Source of the DNA: a virus | Length of the DNA stretch: 30,476 bases | Virus record (IMG/VR): IMGVR_UViG_3300025655_000186 | Coordinates: 1-30,476 of that record | Reading direction: 5' to 3' (one strand) | Part shown: one piece after another, positions 24,284-30,476 of the stretch | Numbering within the stretch: position 1 is the stretch's first letter | Layout of the letters: each line of letters begins with the position of its first letter | Position numbers and translations under genes: made by a program | The notes under the pieces: model-generated | Told to the model about the DNA's origin: nothing | Database searches by the model: none | What the model saw: only the letters and a program-made list of their open reading frames with translations

Positions 24284-24966
24284 CTTCTTCCTCTTAATCT
24301 AGCGTCAGGGCATATTTCTTTTGCGGGGCACCAAGGGCATAGCCCAGAGGGTTTTGTCTTAAATACCCCAAGGTCTACAACTTCCTTAACCATATCTAGT
24401 CTAGGCTGTAGCCCGTTCCACAAAGATTGTAGGTGCCTACGCTCGTATGTTGTGTTATCTAACTTGTCGTGCATTAACCAAATAAACGATGTCTTAACTG
24501 TGCTAACTTCTGGGAAGTGTTGAAATACCATCGCTGCAAACAATTGAAGCTGCGTTGGGTTGTCCTTAATTTTGCCAGTCTTGTAATCCAAACAATAAGC
24601 TGTACTGCCATCCACAATAAGCACGTCAGCAATACTACGAAAGTAAGCGTCACTACTAAACCAATCAACCGGCTCACGGTTTTTATTGATTGCCATTTGG
24701 TACTCATAGTATTTATCTCCGGCTCTGCTGTTTATCTTATCTACTAGGCCGCCCCATCGTTGTAAAGTTTGCTTAGCTTCTATTCCCAGCTCTCCAACTA
24801 GCTCATTTTTGCCATACAACTCCAACACTTCGTGCACGCGATTACCGTACGCACTTACCTCGTTGCCTTGGTCTTTTACGTTCTTGGTTACGTATAAGTA
24901 ATCGAACTTTGCTTGGCATTGTTCAAATGTTGATAGCCTGCTGTACGACAGTGCTATGTCAGACAT
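24280..24966 (-). CDS. Cas4/RecB-like PD-(D/E)XK exonuclease with Fe-S cluster
   Basis: A 228-residue nuclease. The opening YSRLSTFEQCQAKFDYLY is typical of PDDEXK_1/Cas4 proteins. Catalytic residues: His45 (GNRVHEVLE), Asp114 (IADVLIV), Asp127-x-Lys129 (LDYKTGK) and Gln139/141 (TQLQLF). Four cysteines (17, 210, 213, 219; CPWCPAKEIC at the end) match the Fe-S cluster of Cas4 and AddB-like nucleases. It should be a 5'-3' or bidirectional DNA exonuclease acting in phage recombination or end processing. No CRISPR array or other cas gene is present, so a Cas4 name would describe fold only. AAGGAAAT precedes the ATG. Downstream are the VRR-NUC and SNF2 genes. Confidence 0.88.
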   Translation of the reverse strand: MSDIALSYSRLSTFEQCQAKFDYLYVTKNVKDQGNEVSAYGNRVHEVLELYGKNELVGELGIEAKQTLQRWGGLVDKINSRAGDKYYEYQMAINKNREPVDWFSSDAYFRSIADVLIVDGSTAYCLDYKTGKIKDNPTQLQLFAAMVFQHFPEVSTVKTSFIWLMHDKLDNTTYERRHLQSLWNGLQPRLDMVKEVVDLGVFKTKPSGLCPWCPAKEICPDARLRGRR

Positions 24967-24976
24967 AGAATTTCCT

Positions 24977-25234
24977 TTATATAAGTGACTTAGATAACCA
25001 AAGCGCAGAGAGTTTTTCTGCTTTTTCTCTTATTAGCGGTAACGAACTTACTTTCTTTAACGGTGGGTATAGCATCACTGCATGATCATCGACTACTTTT
25101 TTATTCTTTAGTCTAGAGTGCATTGTCTTATCGTTAACACCTACGACCTCACTATACTCTCGCACTGTGTAGTATCTGCCAGTAATGAGTTCGTCATGCT
25201 GTCCAACAAACTTAAGTAATTTAGGCTGTCTCAT
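24977..25234 (-). CDS. Small HTH DNA-binding protein
   Basis: An 85-residue protein. Residues 18-45 (GRYYTVREYSEVVGVNDKTM, then HSRLKN) fit a helix-turn-helix of the excisionase/MerR-like or phage regulator type, with the recognition helix at about 34-44. The C-terminal half is basic and helical. It lies between the polymerase and the Cas4-like nuclease, within ten to eleven bases of each, with a strong AGGAG site before the ATG. It could regulate the operon or bind DNA during replication. The sequence gives no target. Confidence 0.6.
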   Translation of the reverse strand: MRQPKLLKFVGQHDELITGRYYTVREYSEVVGVNDKTMHSRLKNKKVVDDHAVMLYPPLKKVSSLPLIREKAEKLSALWLSKSLI

Positions 25235-25245
25235 ACTATATTCTC

Positions 25246-27081
25246 CTATTTTGCATCGCCGTAAGACGGCCCGATTTCTGTCTCACAATCCACTGGGATA
25301 AATCCTCTACACCACTGCGGTGTCATACGCAGGCTCTCTTCCATATGTAGCCTAGCGGCTACGGCGTGCTCTATGCGCGGAACGCAAACAGCTTCGTCGT
25401 GTACGGATAAGCGTACGGGGTGTAAGTGATTTATTCTAGCGGTCTGCCACATAACAATCTTCATTGCTGCGTGCTGACATAAGTTTTCTACTACTTTCGG
25501 CCCGTATATTCTAACACGCTGCCGACCCATTTGGTAAGTCCATTCATCTGCGTCGTACTTAAGATCGTGATAAACAACCCCCGGTTCCCCCGGCCTACCA
25601 AAGCCTTGGTTCTGCGTAATAAACCACCCGTTGCGATCTACGGGTATGAGCGAACAACCGCTGGCTATGTCTGGCAGTACTACTTTCTGGCAGTAGTTCC
25701 AAAAGTCTACGACCTCGTAGTGTACTTCGCGATAAAGCGCCACGATGGCTTGCGCCCGCGACAAACTTATTGGCTCGATGCCTGCCACGTTACTAGCTGC
25801 CTGTCGTACCATCTCCTGAAAGCGCTCTGCACCGGCACCATACTGTAGGCCAAGCATAGCGGTCTTACCCAAGAACCTTTCTGGTTTGTCCGCTTTGGTT
25901 ATCTCGCGTTCAAATAACTTAGACGCGAAGTCGCAGTACATATCTACGCCGCGACCTAGTTTCTCCACCACATCGTGCTGCCCCGCTAACGCCATAACCG
26001 TACGCAATTCAATATTAGATGAATCGCCCACAAGAACTACGTGACCTTCTGGTGCGCGCAGTGCTTTGCGTAGCCCAGCGGATACCCCACGGGCAGGTAA
26101 GTTCTGCCAGTTAACTTTGTTGCCTCCTGAGTAACGACCTGTAGTCTTCGCCCCCCAGAAATTTAAGTACACCGGCAGTGGGCCACGGCGAGCCATATCT
26201 AAAAACCTTAGCGCCCTAGTCTCTGCTATCGTAGTCTTGGCCCCTAGCCTAGCGGACACAAGTGCGGCCACGTCCAAGTTATCGTGCTCTTGTAAATCTA
26301 CGAACGCCTTGTCTGTCTTAGCGAACGCAAAAGCTTCTTTGCCAGTCTTAGGGCTAACCTTGGTTGGAGGCACTACACCATGCAGCTTAAGCCGCTCAGC
26401 AAACTTGTTGTTAGACATCAGGTCGGCCTTGTCTAAGTTAGCCAGCGCCATCAAACCTTCCTTCCTAGCAACTTCCTCGTCGTACAGAATCTTTATCGCC
26501 GTTTCGTCGCCGACAAGCGTAGGCTCAGTGAACATGCGTATAGTCATGTCAATCAGTCGCGCCTCTAGCTCAGGCGTAAACTCGTCCAGCTGCTCACCTA
26601 TCTGCTCGCAAAGCAGGGTATCTTGCCTACAATACTCTGCGTAGTCAGTAAGCTCTTGGGTGGTCATATCTTCTAGTCGCTTGCCCAACATGTTATGCAC
26701 CGCAGTACCCTTGTCTTCCAACCCCATGTACTTAGCTACGTTAGCTAAGCTGTGGGATGGCAGGTATGGGTACACCATGCGCGCCTGCGCCAACGTATCT
26801 AGCCACCGCTTTGGATTTATACCGTACCGGTACGACAGGATGAAGCCGTCGAATAGCGTGTTGTGGCAACGTATGCCTACCTGAGACCAATCACAGTAAC
26901 TTTGTAACTTGGCTTTAATAGTTTCTTCACTGCCTGCGAATACCTTGGACACGCCATTACTGCGAACGCACACCATGATAGTTTGATACCGTGAGTCCAT
27001 GATGTACTCGTCAGTCTGCATCTTGCTGAGCGAGAACTCTTTGTCGTAATACGTCTCGAAATCTATAGTAACTATTTGCAT
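25246..27081 (-). CDS. polA: Family A DNA polymerase with 3'-5' exonuclease
   Basis: The replicative polymerase. In numbering from an upstream GTG (27093): exonuclease motifs DFE (11-13), NTLFDGF (78-84) and YCRQD (154-158) are complete, so proofreading is expected. Polymerase motif A is GDSSNIELR (D357), motif B is RFLGKTAMLGLQYG (R406, K410, L414, Y418) and motif C is HDE (565-567). Motif A departs from the usual DYSQIELR. Leu414 occupies the position of E. coli Phe762. There is no 5'-3' exonuclease domain, as usual in phages. I start at the ATG at 27081 (611 residues); the ATG overlaps the stop of the small gene upstream by ten bases. It works with the primase-helicase and SSB-like proteins of the same operon. 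Confidence 0.96.
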   Translation of the reverse strand: MQIVTIDFETYYDKEFSLSKMQTDEYIMDSRYQTIMVCVRSNGVSKVFAGSEETIKAKLQSYCDWSQVGIRCHNTLFDGFILSYRYGINPKRWLDTLAQARMVYPYLPSHSLANVAKYMGLEDKGTAVHNMLGKRLEDMTTQELTDYAEYCRQDTLLCEQIGEQLDEFTPELEARLIDMTIRMFTEPTLVGDETAIKILYDEEVARKEGLMALANLDKADLMSNNKFAERLKLHGVVPPTKVSPKTGKEAFAFAKTDKAFVDLQEHDNLDVAALVSARLGAKTTIAETRALRFLDMARRGPLPVYLNFWGAKTTGRYSGGNKVNWQNLPARGVSAGLRKALRAPEGHVVLVGDSSNIELRTVMALAGQHDVVEKLGRGVDMYCDFASKLFEREITKADKPERFLGKTAMLGLQYGAGAERFQEMVRQAASNVAGIEPISLSRAQAIVALYREVHYEVVDFWNYCQKVVLPDIASGCSLIPVDRNGWFITQNQGFGRPGEPGVVYHDLKYDADEWTYQMGRQRVRIYGPKVVENLCQHAAMKIVMWQTARINHLHPVRLSVHDEAVCVPRIEHAVAARLHMEESLRMTPQWCRGFIPVDCETEIGPSYGDAK

Positions 27082-27299
27082 ATCACTTCGCACTCCGTCT
27101 CAACCCACACTTTAGCGCCGCATGATAGCGGGCGCTCTGGGCTGTACACAACAGTGGCTACACACACGCCGTCGTGCAGTATCTGTACATGGTTTACCTT
27201 ACGGTTTTCTTTGTAGTCTTTAACAGTTAAAACTGGCAAGTCAGCGCCCTTCGCATTCGCACGAATATTGTGCTGATTTACATGTATTTTAGTTATCAT
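27072..27299 (-). CDS. Conserved small phage protein, 75 residues
   Basis: A 75-residue protein with a recurring phage pattern: KIHVNQHNIRANAKG at the start, PVLTVK in the middle, and YSPERPLSCGAKVWVETE near the end. I recognise the family as widespread in phage early regions, next to polymerase or other replication genes, without known function. The composition suggests a small beta barrel. AGGTG precedes the ATG. The stop lies inside the beginning of the polymerase gene, so the two are translationally coupled. The 54 bases upstream (27300-27353) separate it from the 52-residue gene and hold no clear promoter. Confidence 0.75.
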   Translation of the reverse strand: MITKIHVNQHNIRANAKGADLPVLTVKDYKENRKVNHVQILHDGVCVATVVYSPERPLSCGAKVWVETECEVICK

Positions 27300-27353
27300 G
27301 TAATCACCTATTGATTAAGTTATTAAGTAGTGTTCAAATAAGAGCCAGTATTC

Positions 27354-27512
27354 CTAGTCCCGTTCTCCTCTTTTGCCCTCTTCGGAGGGCTTTTTTATTT
27401 CCGCGCTGCTTTGCGTCGGTGCTGGCTTCTTGCCGAAAATCCTGTCCCAGTTTTCTTCAAACCTAGGCCTATCTACTTTGATAGGCCTAGGTTTATCGCC
27501 TTTACCATTCAT
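27354..27512 (-). CDS. Small phage protein of 52 residues rich in inverted repeats
   Basis: Minus-strand ORF from the ATG at 27512, which overlaps the stop of the preceding gene by 11 bases; GAGGAAG lies about six bases upstream. The protein opens MNGKGDKPRP and contains FEENWDRIFGKK. This combination (KG.K.RP, then a .ENWDRIFG motif) is a pattern I know from short phage proteins of unknown function, which supports it as real. The rest is Lys/Glu/Arg rich and probably disordered. Its DNA contains two perfect inverted repeats: 27459-27494, and a terminator-type hairpin on the other strand at 27375-27396. The amino acids there (KPRPI/DRPRF and KKPSEEGKRG) are compatible with coding. Confidence 0.68.
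   Translation of the reverse strand: MNGKGDKPRPIKVDRPRFEENWDRIFGKKPAPTQSSAEIKKPSEEGKRGERD
27375..27399 (+). terminator. Perfect plus-strand intrinsic terminator, antisense to early genes
   Basis: GCCCTC (27375-27380), UUCG-type tetraloop TTCG, GAGGGC (27385-27390), then six T. This is a textbook Rho-independent terminator for plus-strand RNA. All genes here are on the minus strand, where no U-tract follows the stem. It would stop an antisense transcript, or be a chance effect of an AAAAAA stretch in the coding strand. Confidence 0.6.
27459..27494. repeat. 15-bp perfect inverted repeat inside the 52-residue gene
   Basis: AAACCTAGGCCTATC (27459-27473), six-base loop TACTTT, GATAGGCCTAGGTTT (27480-27494). 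It sits about seven codons after the start of the minus-strand gene and would form a very stable stem in its mRNA. It has no U-tract. Each arm is itself partly palindromic (CCTAGG, AGGCCT). Confidence 0.9.
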
Positions 27513-27789
27513 CTCGTTCTTCCTCTACTGGTTGTCTGCTGCCGAAGTCAATCTTAAGCATCTCTATAGCACCTAGCATCTGTACATACGGCACACTAGA
27601 AATCCACGTAGTAATTACTTGCCCATCACTATTAACAGCCACGGCAGCGAAACCTTGCGCGTCAAGCTCCACCATAAATTCTTTAAAGTTAGCTAACATA
27701 AGGTTAAAATCTTCACACAAAGCTAGCGGCGGAATTTTTGTCTTCTCAGTCTTAGGCACTGGCCTTAAAGTAATTACTTTATCAGTCAT
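27502..27789 (-). CDS. Conserved phage early protein, 95 residues, unknown function
   Basis: A 95-residue protein. An N-terminal Pro/Lys-rich segment (VITLRPVPKTEKTKIPP) is followed by a helix (FNLMLANFKEFMVELDAQGF), a strand AAVAVNSDGQVITTWISS, a helix YVQMLGAIEMLKIDFG and an acidic end. The shape, a strand pair then LLG..E.LK, resembles small phage proteins seen in other early operons, none with a known role. AAGGAAGAG precedes the ATG. The stop lies inside the start of the 52-residue gene. No catalytic or binding motif can be pointed to. Confidence 0.65.
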   Translation of the reverse strand: MTDKVITLRPVPKTEKTKIPPLALCEDFNLMLANFKEFMVELDAQGFAAVAVNSDGQVITTWISSVPYVQMLGAIEMLKIDFGSRQPVEEERDEW

Positions 27790-27791
27790 AG

Positions 27792-27956
27792 TTACTCTTC
27801 CTTATCTTCGAGGCAAATCCATGCGTCGTCCAGTGCGTAGCGCAGTGGCTTTGACATCAACTCTTCATCATAGTCGTGCTCCACTTGCACAGCTAGCGCG
27901 TAAATAACGCGGCAAAGCTCTTCTTCAAGTGTTCGTTGCTTAGTCGTTTTCTTCAT
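27792..27956 (-). CDS. Small acidic protein, 54 residues
   Basis: A 54-residue helical protein (KKTTKQRTLEEELCRVIYAL, then VEHDYDEELMSKPLRYALDD). It has no recognisable domain. I start at the ATG at 27956 with GAGGTAGAG directly before it, instead of the upstream in-frame start at 27977. It overlaps the end of the HTH/coiled-coil gene by 17 bases and ends two bases before the next gene. Tight packing and good initiation signals make it a likely real gene of unknown function. Confidence 0.6.
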   Translation of the reverse strand: MKKTTKQRTLEEELCRVIYALAVQVEHDYDEELMSKPLRYALDDAWICLEDKEE

Positions 27957-28329
27957 CTCTACCTCGCAAGTTATCAATTAATTTATCTGTCTCGTTAATT
28001 CTTTTCATTATGTCGTTGTTCTGTGAGACTAGCTCGTCGTATATCTCGCGGAAAGTATCCGCCTGTTGCTTCATCCGTATCTTAAGCGACTCGTTTTCTT
28101 CTGACAACTCCTTAATCATCGACATCGCTTTTTCTGCTGCTGGGCTGTGCTCGTTCCACATGTAAAATCCAGTTACTTTTGACATGTTATAGTAGCGCTT
28201 AACAGTCGTCGGGCCACAATTATATATGGCCCCCAGATTATCCCAACTTACGCCCTTACCTCTAAGTTCGTGCACCTCGGCCATCTGGTCAACAGTCAGC
28301 TTCGGTATAGTCACATAGTCATTTTTCAT
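27940..28329 (-). CDS. HTH protein with C-terminal coiled coil
   Basis: A 129-residue protein from the ATG at 28329. Residues about 8-50 form a helix-turn-helix (LTVDQMAEVHELRGKGVSWD, then LGAIYNCGPTTVKRYYN), like a homeodomain-like or resolvase-type DNA-binding unit. After a short linker, residues about 65-120 are a coiled coil (IKELSEENESLKIRMKQQAD). This suggests a dimeric DNA-binding protein, perhaps a regulator of the early operon. GAGGTTC lies about seven bases before the ATG; a longer frame to 28362 overlaps the upstream gene and lacks a good site. Target unknown. Confidence 0.66.
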   Translation of the reverse strand: MKNDYVTIPKLTVDQMAEVHELRGKGVSWDNLGAIYNCGPTTVKRYYNMSKVTGFYMWNEHSPAAEKAMSMIKELSEENESLKIRMKQQADTFREIYDELVSQNNDIMKRINETDKLIDNLRGRDEEND

Positions 28330-28330
28330 A

Positions 28331-28633
28331 TCAGAACCTCGGCGTAAACAACACGTGCGCAACTACATCTCCACGATGTACTACTTCATAGAACTCGCCG
28401 TGTTTGTTCGCGCCTCTGGCTTTCATCTCCTGTAATATTACAGTCAGCGACCGTCCTATTGTAGAAACATATACTGTGTTTGAGTTATTCTCAACCGTAA
28501 GCCAATCCTTCTTAACGTCTAGGCTTACCCCGATCTCTTCAAACCCGCGCACTAGTTTACTTTCTAAGCGTATAAGCCTAGTTACAAAATTTTCTTCTGT
28601 CGGCTTGTAAAATTCATCTTTAGACTTGGACAT
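28331..28633 (-). CDS. Phage early protein, 100 residues, unknown function
   Basis: A 100-residue protein. An N-terminal helix (FVTRLIRLESKLVRGFEEIG) is followed by a beta-rich part with strands at KDWLTVENNSNTVYVST, LTVILQEMKARG and EVVHRGDVVAHVLFTP. I do not recognise a family. It overlaps the end of the VWA gene by 14 bases (GGAG upstream of the ATG) and ends one base before the HTH gene, so it belongs to the same operon. Positional evidence supports expression; no function can be assigned. Confidence 0.62.
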   Translation of the reverse strand: MSKSKDEFYKPTEENFVTRLIRLESKLVRGFEEIGVSLDVKKDWLTVENNSNTVYVSTIGRSLTVILQEMKARGANKHGEFYEVVHRGDVVAHVLFTPRF

Positions 28634-29747
28634 TTGCTACTACTCCGAATGGCGCGCTGCGCACTCTATACTGTGTGTTGGCCCATATTACTGGGCATTC
28701 TGGTTCTACGCACTCGTCAAGGTTACCTTCCATATCAGTAAAGTAAACTAGTCCCTCTACTTTGTCTGTCATGTTAGCTAGGTAATCGAACACTGGCCTG
28801 AACCTAGTGCCCCCACCGCCTGTGCACTTAAGCTCCACGGTATCTTCGCGGTCAAACCGCTGGGTATTTTTTACCTGTGTGTCGCAGTAAACAACCTCTA
28901 TAAATTCCGGATTCATGTCCTCTTTAATCTGCTCTACTTCAGCTGCTATTTGTGATAACTCTTTCTGCGACATAGACCCAGACGAATCGATAGCTATTAG
29001 CAGTCCGCCTAGTGCATCGCTGTGCAAGCTAGGCATGTACAGGCCCTGCGAAATAAACCTTCTGGACGGCCTACGATATGTGTAGTCGTTCGCTGCTGCT
29101 GAAGTGAGTAACGCACGTAACTCGTCGCGCCAGTCTATTGAAGGCTTACCAGCTGACTTTAGAATACTCTCTATAAGTCCGCTCGTATGTCCGCAATCTT
29201 TAGCCATCTGCGCTGCTGCTGCAATGGTAGCCTCTAGGTCTGACTTGGTGGCTTCGTTTGGTGCGTCGGATATATCGCCTTTGCCGTCAAAACCTCCAGC
29301 GTCATACTTCGGCTTGCCTCCGCCCGCTGCTTTGTTCTCTTCTTCGTCTTTCTTAAGGCGCTTATATACAGTCTCTGAGTCCATACTCTCAGTGACCCAT
29401 CCGACGTGTACACCACCGGCTGGCAGTGAGTACCCGCGACTTAGGATGTACGCGTTGATGATGGCGTCGTTGGCGTAGTTCCACAGGCTAGGGTCACGGT
29501 CGCCACGTCGCCACATGTGCATTAGCACGACGTGCAGCGCCTCATGCAGTACTAGCCCGAACAGCTCTGCGTTGTCTAACTTCTCGACAAAGTCAGGGCC
29601 GAACTTTACAACTGTGCCATCAGTAGCGGCAGTTGGTGTTTTTGGATCTACCACGCGGGGTATGCGAGTCATAACCGCAGCGATAAATGGCTCTCGCAAG
29701 CCAAGCTTGCTGTAAGCGTCTTCAATGCGTTTTTCTATTTTGTCCAT
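28620..29747 (-). CDS. DUF2201-type zincin with VWA metallopeptidase-like protein
   Basis: A 375-residue protein. The N-terminal part carries a zinc peptidase-like HEALH at 68-72 (LVLHEALHVVLMH), followed by DPSLWNYANDAIIN, as in DUF2201. A low-complexity linker (about 134-165, Gly/Lys/Asp rich) joins it to a VWA domain with a MIDAS motif, IDSSGSMS (253-260), and the Thr/Gly turn GGGGTRF. Such proteins act with MoxR AAA+ ATPases. The end of such an ATPase lies two genes upstream, so together they may form a chaperone or protease complex that remodels a metal-dependent target. GGAG precedes the ATG. The gap before it (29748-29781) holds a 16-bp palindrome. Confidence 0.85.
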   Translation of the reverse strand: MDKIEKRIEDAYSKLGLREPFIAAVMTRIPRVVDPKTPTAATDGTVVKFGPDFVEKLDNAELFGLVLHEALHVVLMHMWRRGDRDPSLWNYANDAIINAYILSRGYSLPAGGVHVGWVTESMDSETVYKRLKKDEEENKAAGGGKPKYDAGGFDGKGDISDAPNEATKSDLEATIAAAAQMAKDCGHTSGLIESILKSAGKPSIDWRDELRALLTSAAANDYTYRRPSRRFISQGLYMPSLHSDALGGLLIAIDSSGSMSQKELSQIAAEVEQIKEDMNPEFIEVVYCDTQVKNTQRFDREDTVELKCTGGGGTRFRPVFDYLANMTDKVEGLVYFTDMEGNLDECVEPECPVIWANTQYRVRSAPFGVVANVQV

Positions 29748-29768
29748 AGTGTTCTCCAGTAATTAAGT

Positions 29769-29784
29769 TAATCCCATGGGATTA
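29769..29784. promoter_or_regulatory. 16-bp perfect palindrome, possible operator
   Basis: TAATCCCATGGGATTA, with no loop, lies in the gap between the 84-residue gene and the VWA gene and overlaps the stop codon of the former. A loop-free palindrome fits a dimeric DNA-binding protein better than a transcript hairpin. The HTH proteins encoded at 24977 and 27940 are possible binders, without direct evidence. Confidence 0.45.
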
Positions 29785-30036
29785 GGATAGCAGCGCGATG
29801 TGAGCAGATATGACTGTCTCGGCTTCTTCCTTAGTTTTATAGGGTACTCGCTCTGTGTCGAATCCTACAAGTTTCATTATGTAGCTACCATTTACATAAT
29901 CGAGTGTAGCGACCATATCTCCTACGCCAAGCGTCTCTGGCTCGAATAGTTTGGGGGTAGGCTTCTCTTTTACTTTTTTTACAAAGTAAAAAGCGCCGCG
30001 CCCCGCCGCAGGAAGTACAATAAAGTTTTTAGACAT
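29782..30036 (-). CDS. Small beta-rich protein between MoxR and VWA genes
   Basis: An 84-residue protein from the ATG at 30036, preceded by GGAG about nine bases upstream; an alternative ATG at 30054 would add six residues. It has an N-terminal strand and a Phe/Lys segment (FIVLPAAGRGAFYFVKKVKE), then GVGDMVATLDYVNGSYIMKL, which looks like a small beta-barrel. The end is helical (KTKEEAETVISAHIAL). I recognise no family. It overlaps the end of the MoxR-type gene by eight bases and precedes the VWA gene, so it may serve the same complex. Confidence 0.62.
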   Translation of the reverse strand: MSKNFIVLPAAGRGAFYFVKKVKEKPTPKLFEPETLGVGDMVATLDYVNGSYIMKLVGFDTERVPYKTKEEAETVISAHIALLS

Positions 30037-30476
30037 TGCTAAACGCTCCGGCATTGGCTATCGCCCACTTACTAAACGCTGGGCACTGGGCAATTTTGCG
30101 GTCGCGTTTGTGCGCTAACTTCATTACGAGTGTCTGAATGTCACCAGACATATTTTCTAGGAACTTCCACGCGTTATCGAAATTCTCGTTAGTGACGCGC
30201 ACGGCTAGTCCCATGGCCACACAGTATTTAACATTTAACTCGTTAGGCATTGCTACCGGCCTACCTTTGAGTATGTCGTCAATACGCGGCATCGTTTCCC
30301 AGATGCGTAGGTGCGTCTCGAACATTAGCGCAGCTTCCTCACCAACATCACCTTTGATCATCTCGATGCGGTCTTGCACTGGTACGTCTAGCTCTAAGAT
30401 GTCAGACACAGCGAACCACGACCTAGGCGATGGGAACGCTTGAATGTTATTGCCACCATCGAATTTGTGTAGCATG
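30029..30476 (-). CDS. MoxR-type AAA+ ATPase, C-terminal part only
   Basis: The gene runs off the end of the window; 148 residues are visible. They match the C-terminal lid of MoxR-family ATPases: PSPRSWFAVSDIL, then IKGDVGEEAALMFETHLRI, PRIDDILKGRP, and LNVKYCVAMGLAVRV. The Walker motifs must lie upstream, outside the window. An ATG codon falls at 30475, next to the window edge, and should not be taken as the start. The partner VWA/zincin protein is two genes downstream, which is the usual MoxR-VWA arrangement. The probable role is ATP-driven remodelling of an unknown target. Confidence 0.78.
   Translation of the reverse strand, partial: MLHKFDGGNNIQAFPSPRSWFAVSDILELDVPVQDRIEMIKGDVGEEAALMFETHLRIWETMPRIDDILKGRPVAMPNELNVKYCVAMGLAVRVTNENFDNAWKFLENMSGDIQTLVMKLAHKRDRKIAQCPAFSKWAIANAGAFSNV

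Noticed and set aside
24280-24966. Naming the Cas4-like nuclease as part of a CRISPR system
   Set aside because: There is no repeat-spacer array and no other cas gene; stand-alone Cas4-like nucleases are common in phages.
27325-27362. Sequence resembling a tRNA T-arm (GTTCAAAT followed by CCTAGTCCCG), considered as a tRNA gene or att site
   Set aside because: The flanking bases do not pair into a T stem, no acceptor, D or anticodon arms can be found, and there is no integrase in the window.

Overview
The window is a contiguous piece of a tailed double-stranded DNA phage genome. No host genes, rRNA, tRNA, insertion sequence, CRISPR array or integrase can be seen. The gene content suggests a podovirus-like phage of a Gram-negative, probably aquatic, bacterium. 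The reasons are three consecutive genes in the size order of T7-type internal virion (ejection) proteins, a GH24 endolysin with a separate holin, and small proteins typical of aquatic phage genomes. Host and habitat are inference. Terminase, portal, major capsid protein and any lysogeny genes must lie outside the window.

Layout. Positions 22-16952 read rightward and form the late half. They hold lysis genes (holin-like, endolysin), two small proteins, an HTH-phosphoesterase, a nozzle-like tail protein, a repeat-rich tail fibre, a GNAT-like protein, three ejection-type proteins ending in a 1938-residue zincin-bearing giant, and two small basic or Cys-rich proteins. Four intergenic gaps in this half each carry a TATAAT-like element. 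Positions 17122-30476 read leftward and form the early/replication half. From the upstream (right) end it holds the end of a MoxR-type AAA+ ATPase, a zincin/VWA protein, small accessory proteins, a family A DNA polymerase, an HTH protein, a Cas4/RecB-like nuclease, a VRR-NUC nuclease, an SNF2-type helicase, a chimeric duplicated remnant, a conserved phage protein, an SSB-like protein, an archaeo-eukaryotic-type primase-helicase, a small HNH protein, a DUF3310 protein and a small membrane protein. The two halves converge on a bidirectional hairpin terminator at about 16941-16963.

How the genes work together. The leftward operon is a nearly self-contained replication and recombination set: primase-helicase, polymerase with proofreading exonuclease, putative SSB, helicase and two PD-(D/E)XK nucleases. 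Its genes overlap by a few bases or sit less than about 60 bases apart, so it is probably one or a few transcripts. A terminator-like hairpin lies just before the primase gene. The rightward operon builds the tail and DNA-ejection apparatus and lyses the host.

The most unusual points are (1) a tandem duplication at 22017-22545 that made a chimeric ORF from the start of one gene and the end of its neighbour; (2) a terminator-type hairpin occupying the apparent N-terminus of the primase, which moves its start to a GTG; (3) a leucine at the residue equivalent to E. coli Pol I Phe762; (4) a HExxH zincin in the giant ejection protein; and (5) a 52-residue gene carrying two perfect inverted repeats, one of which is a textbook terminator on the opposite strand.
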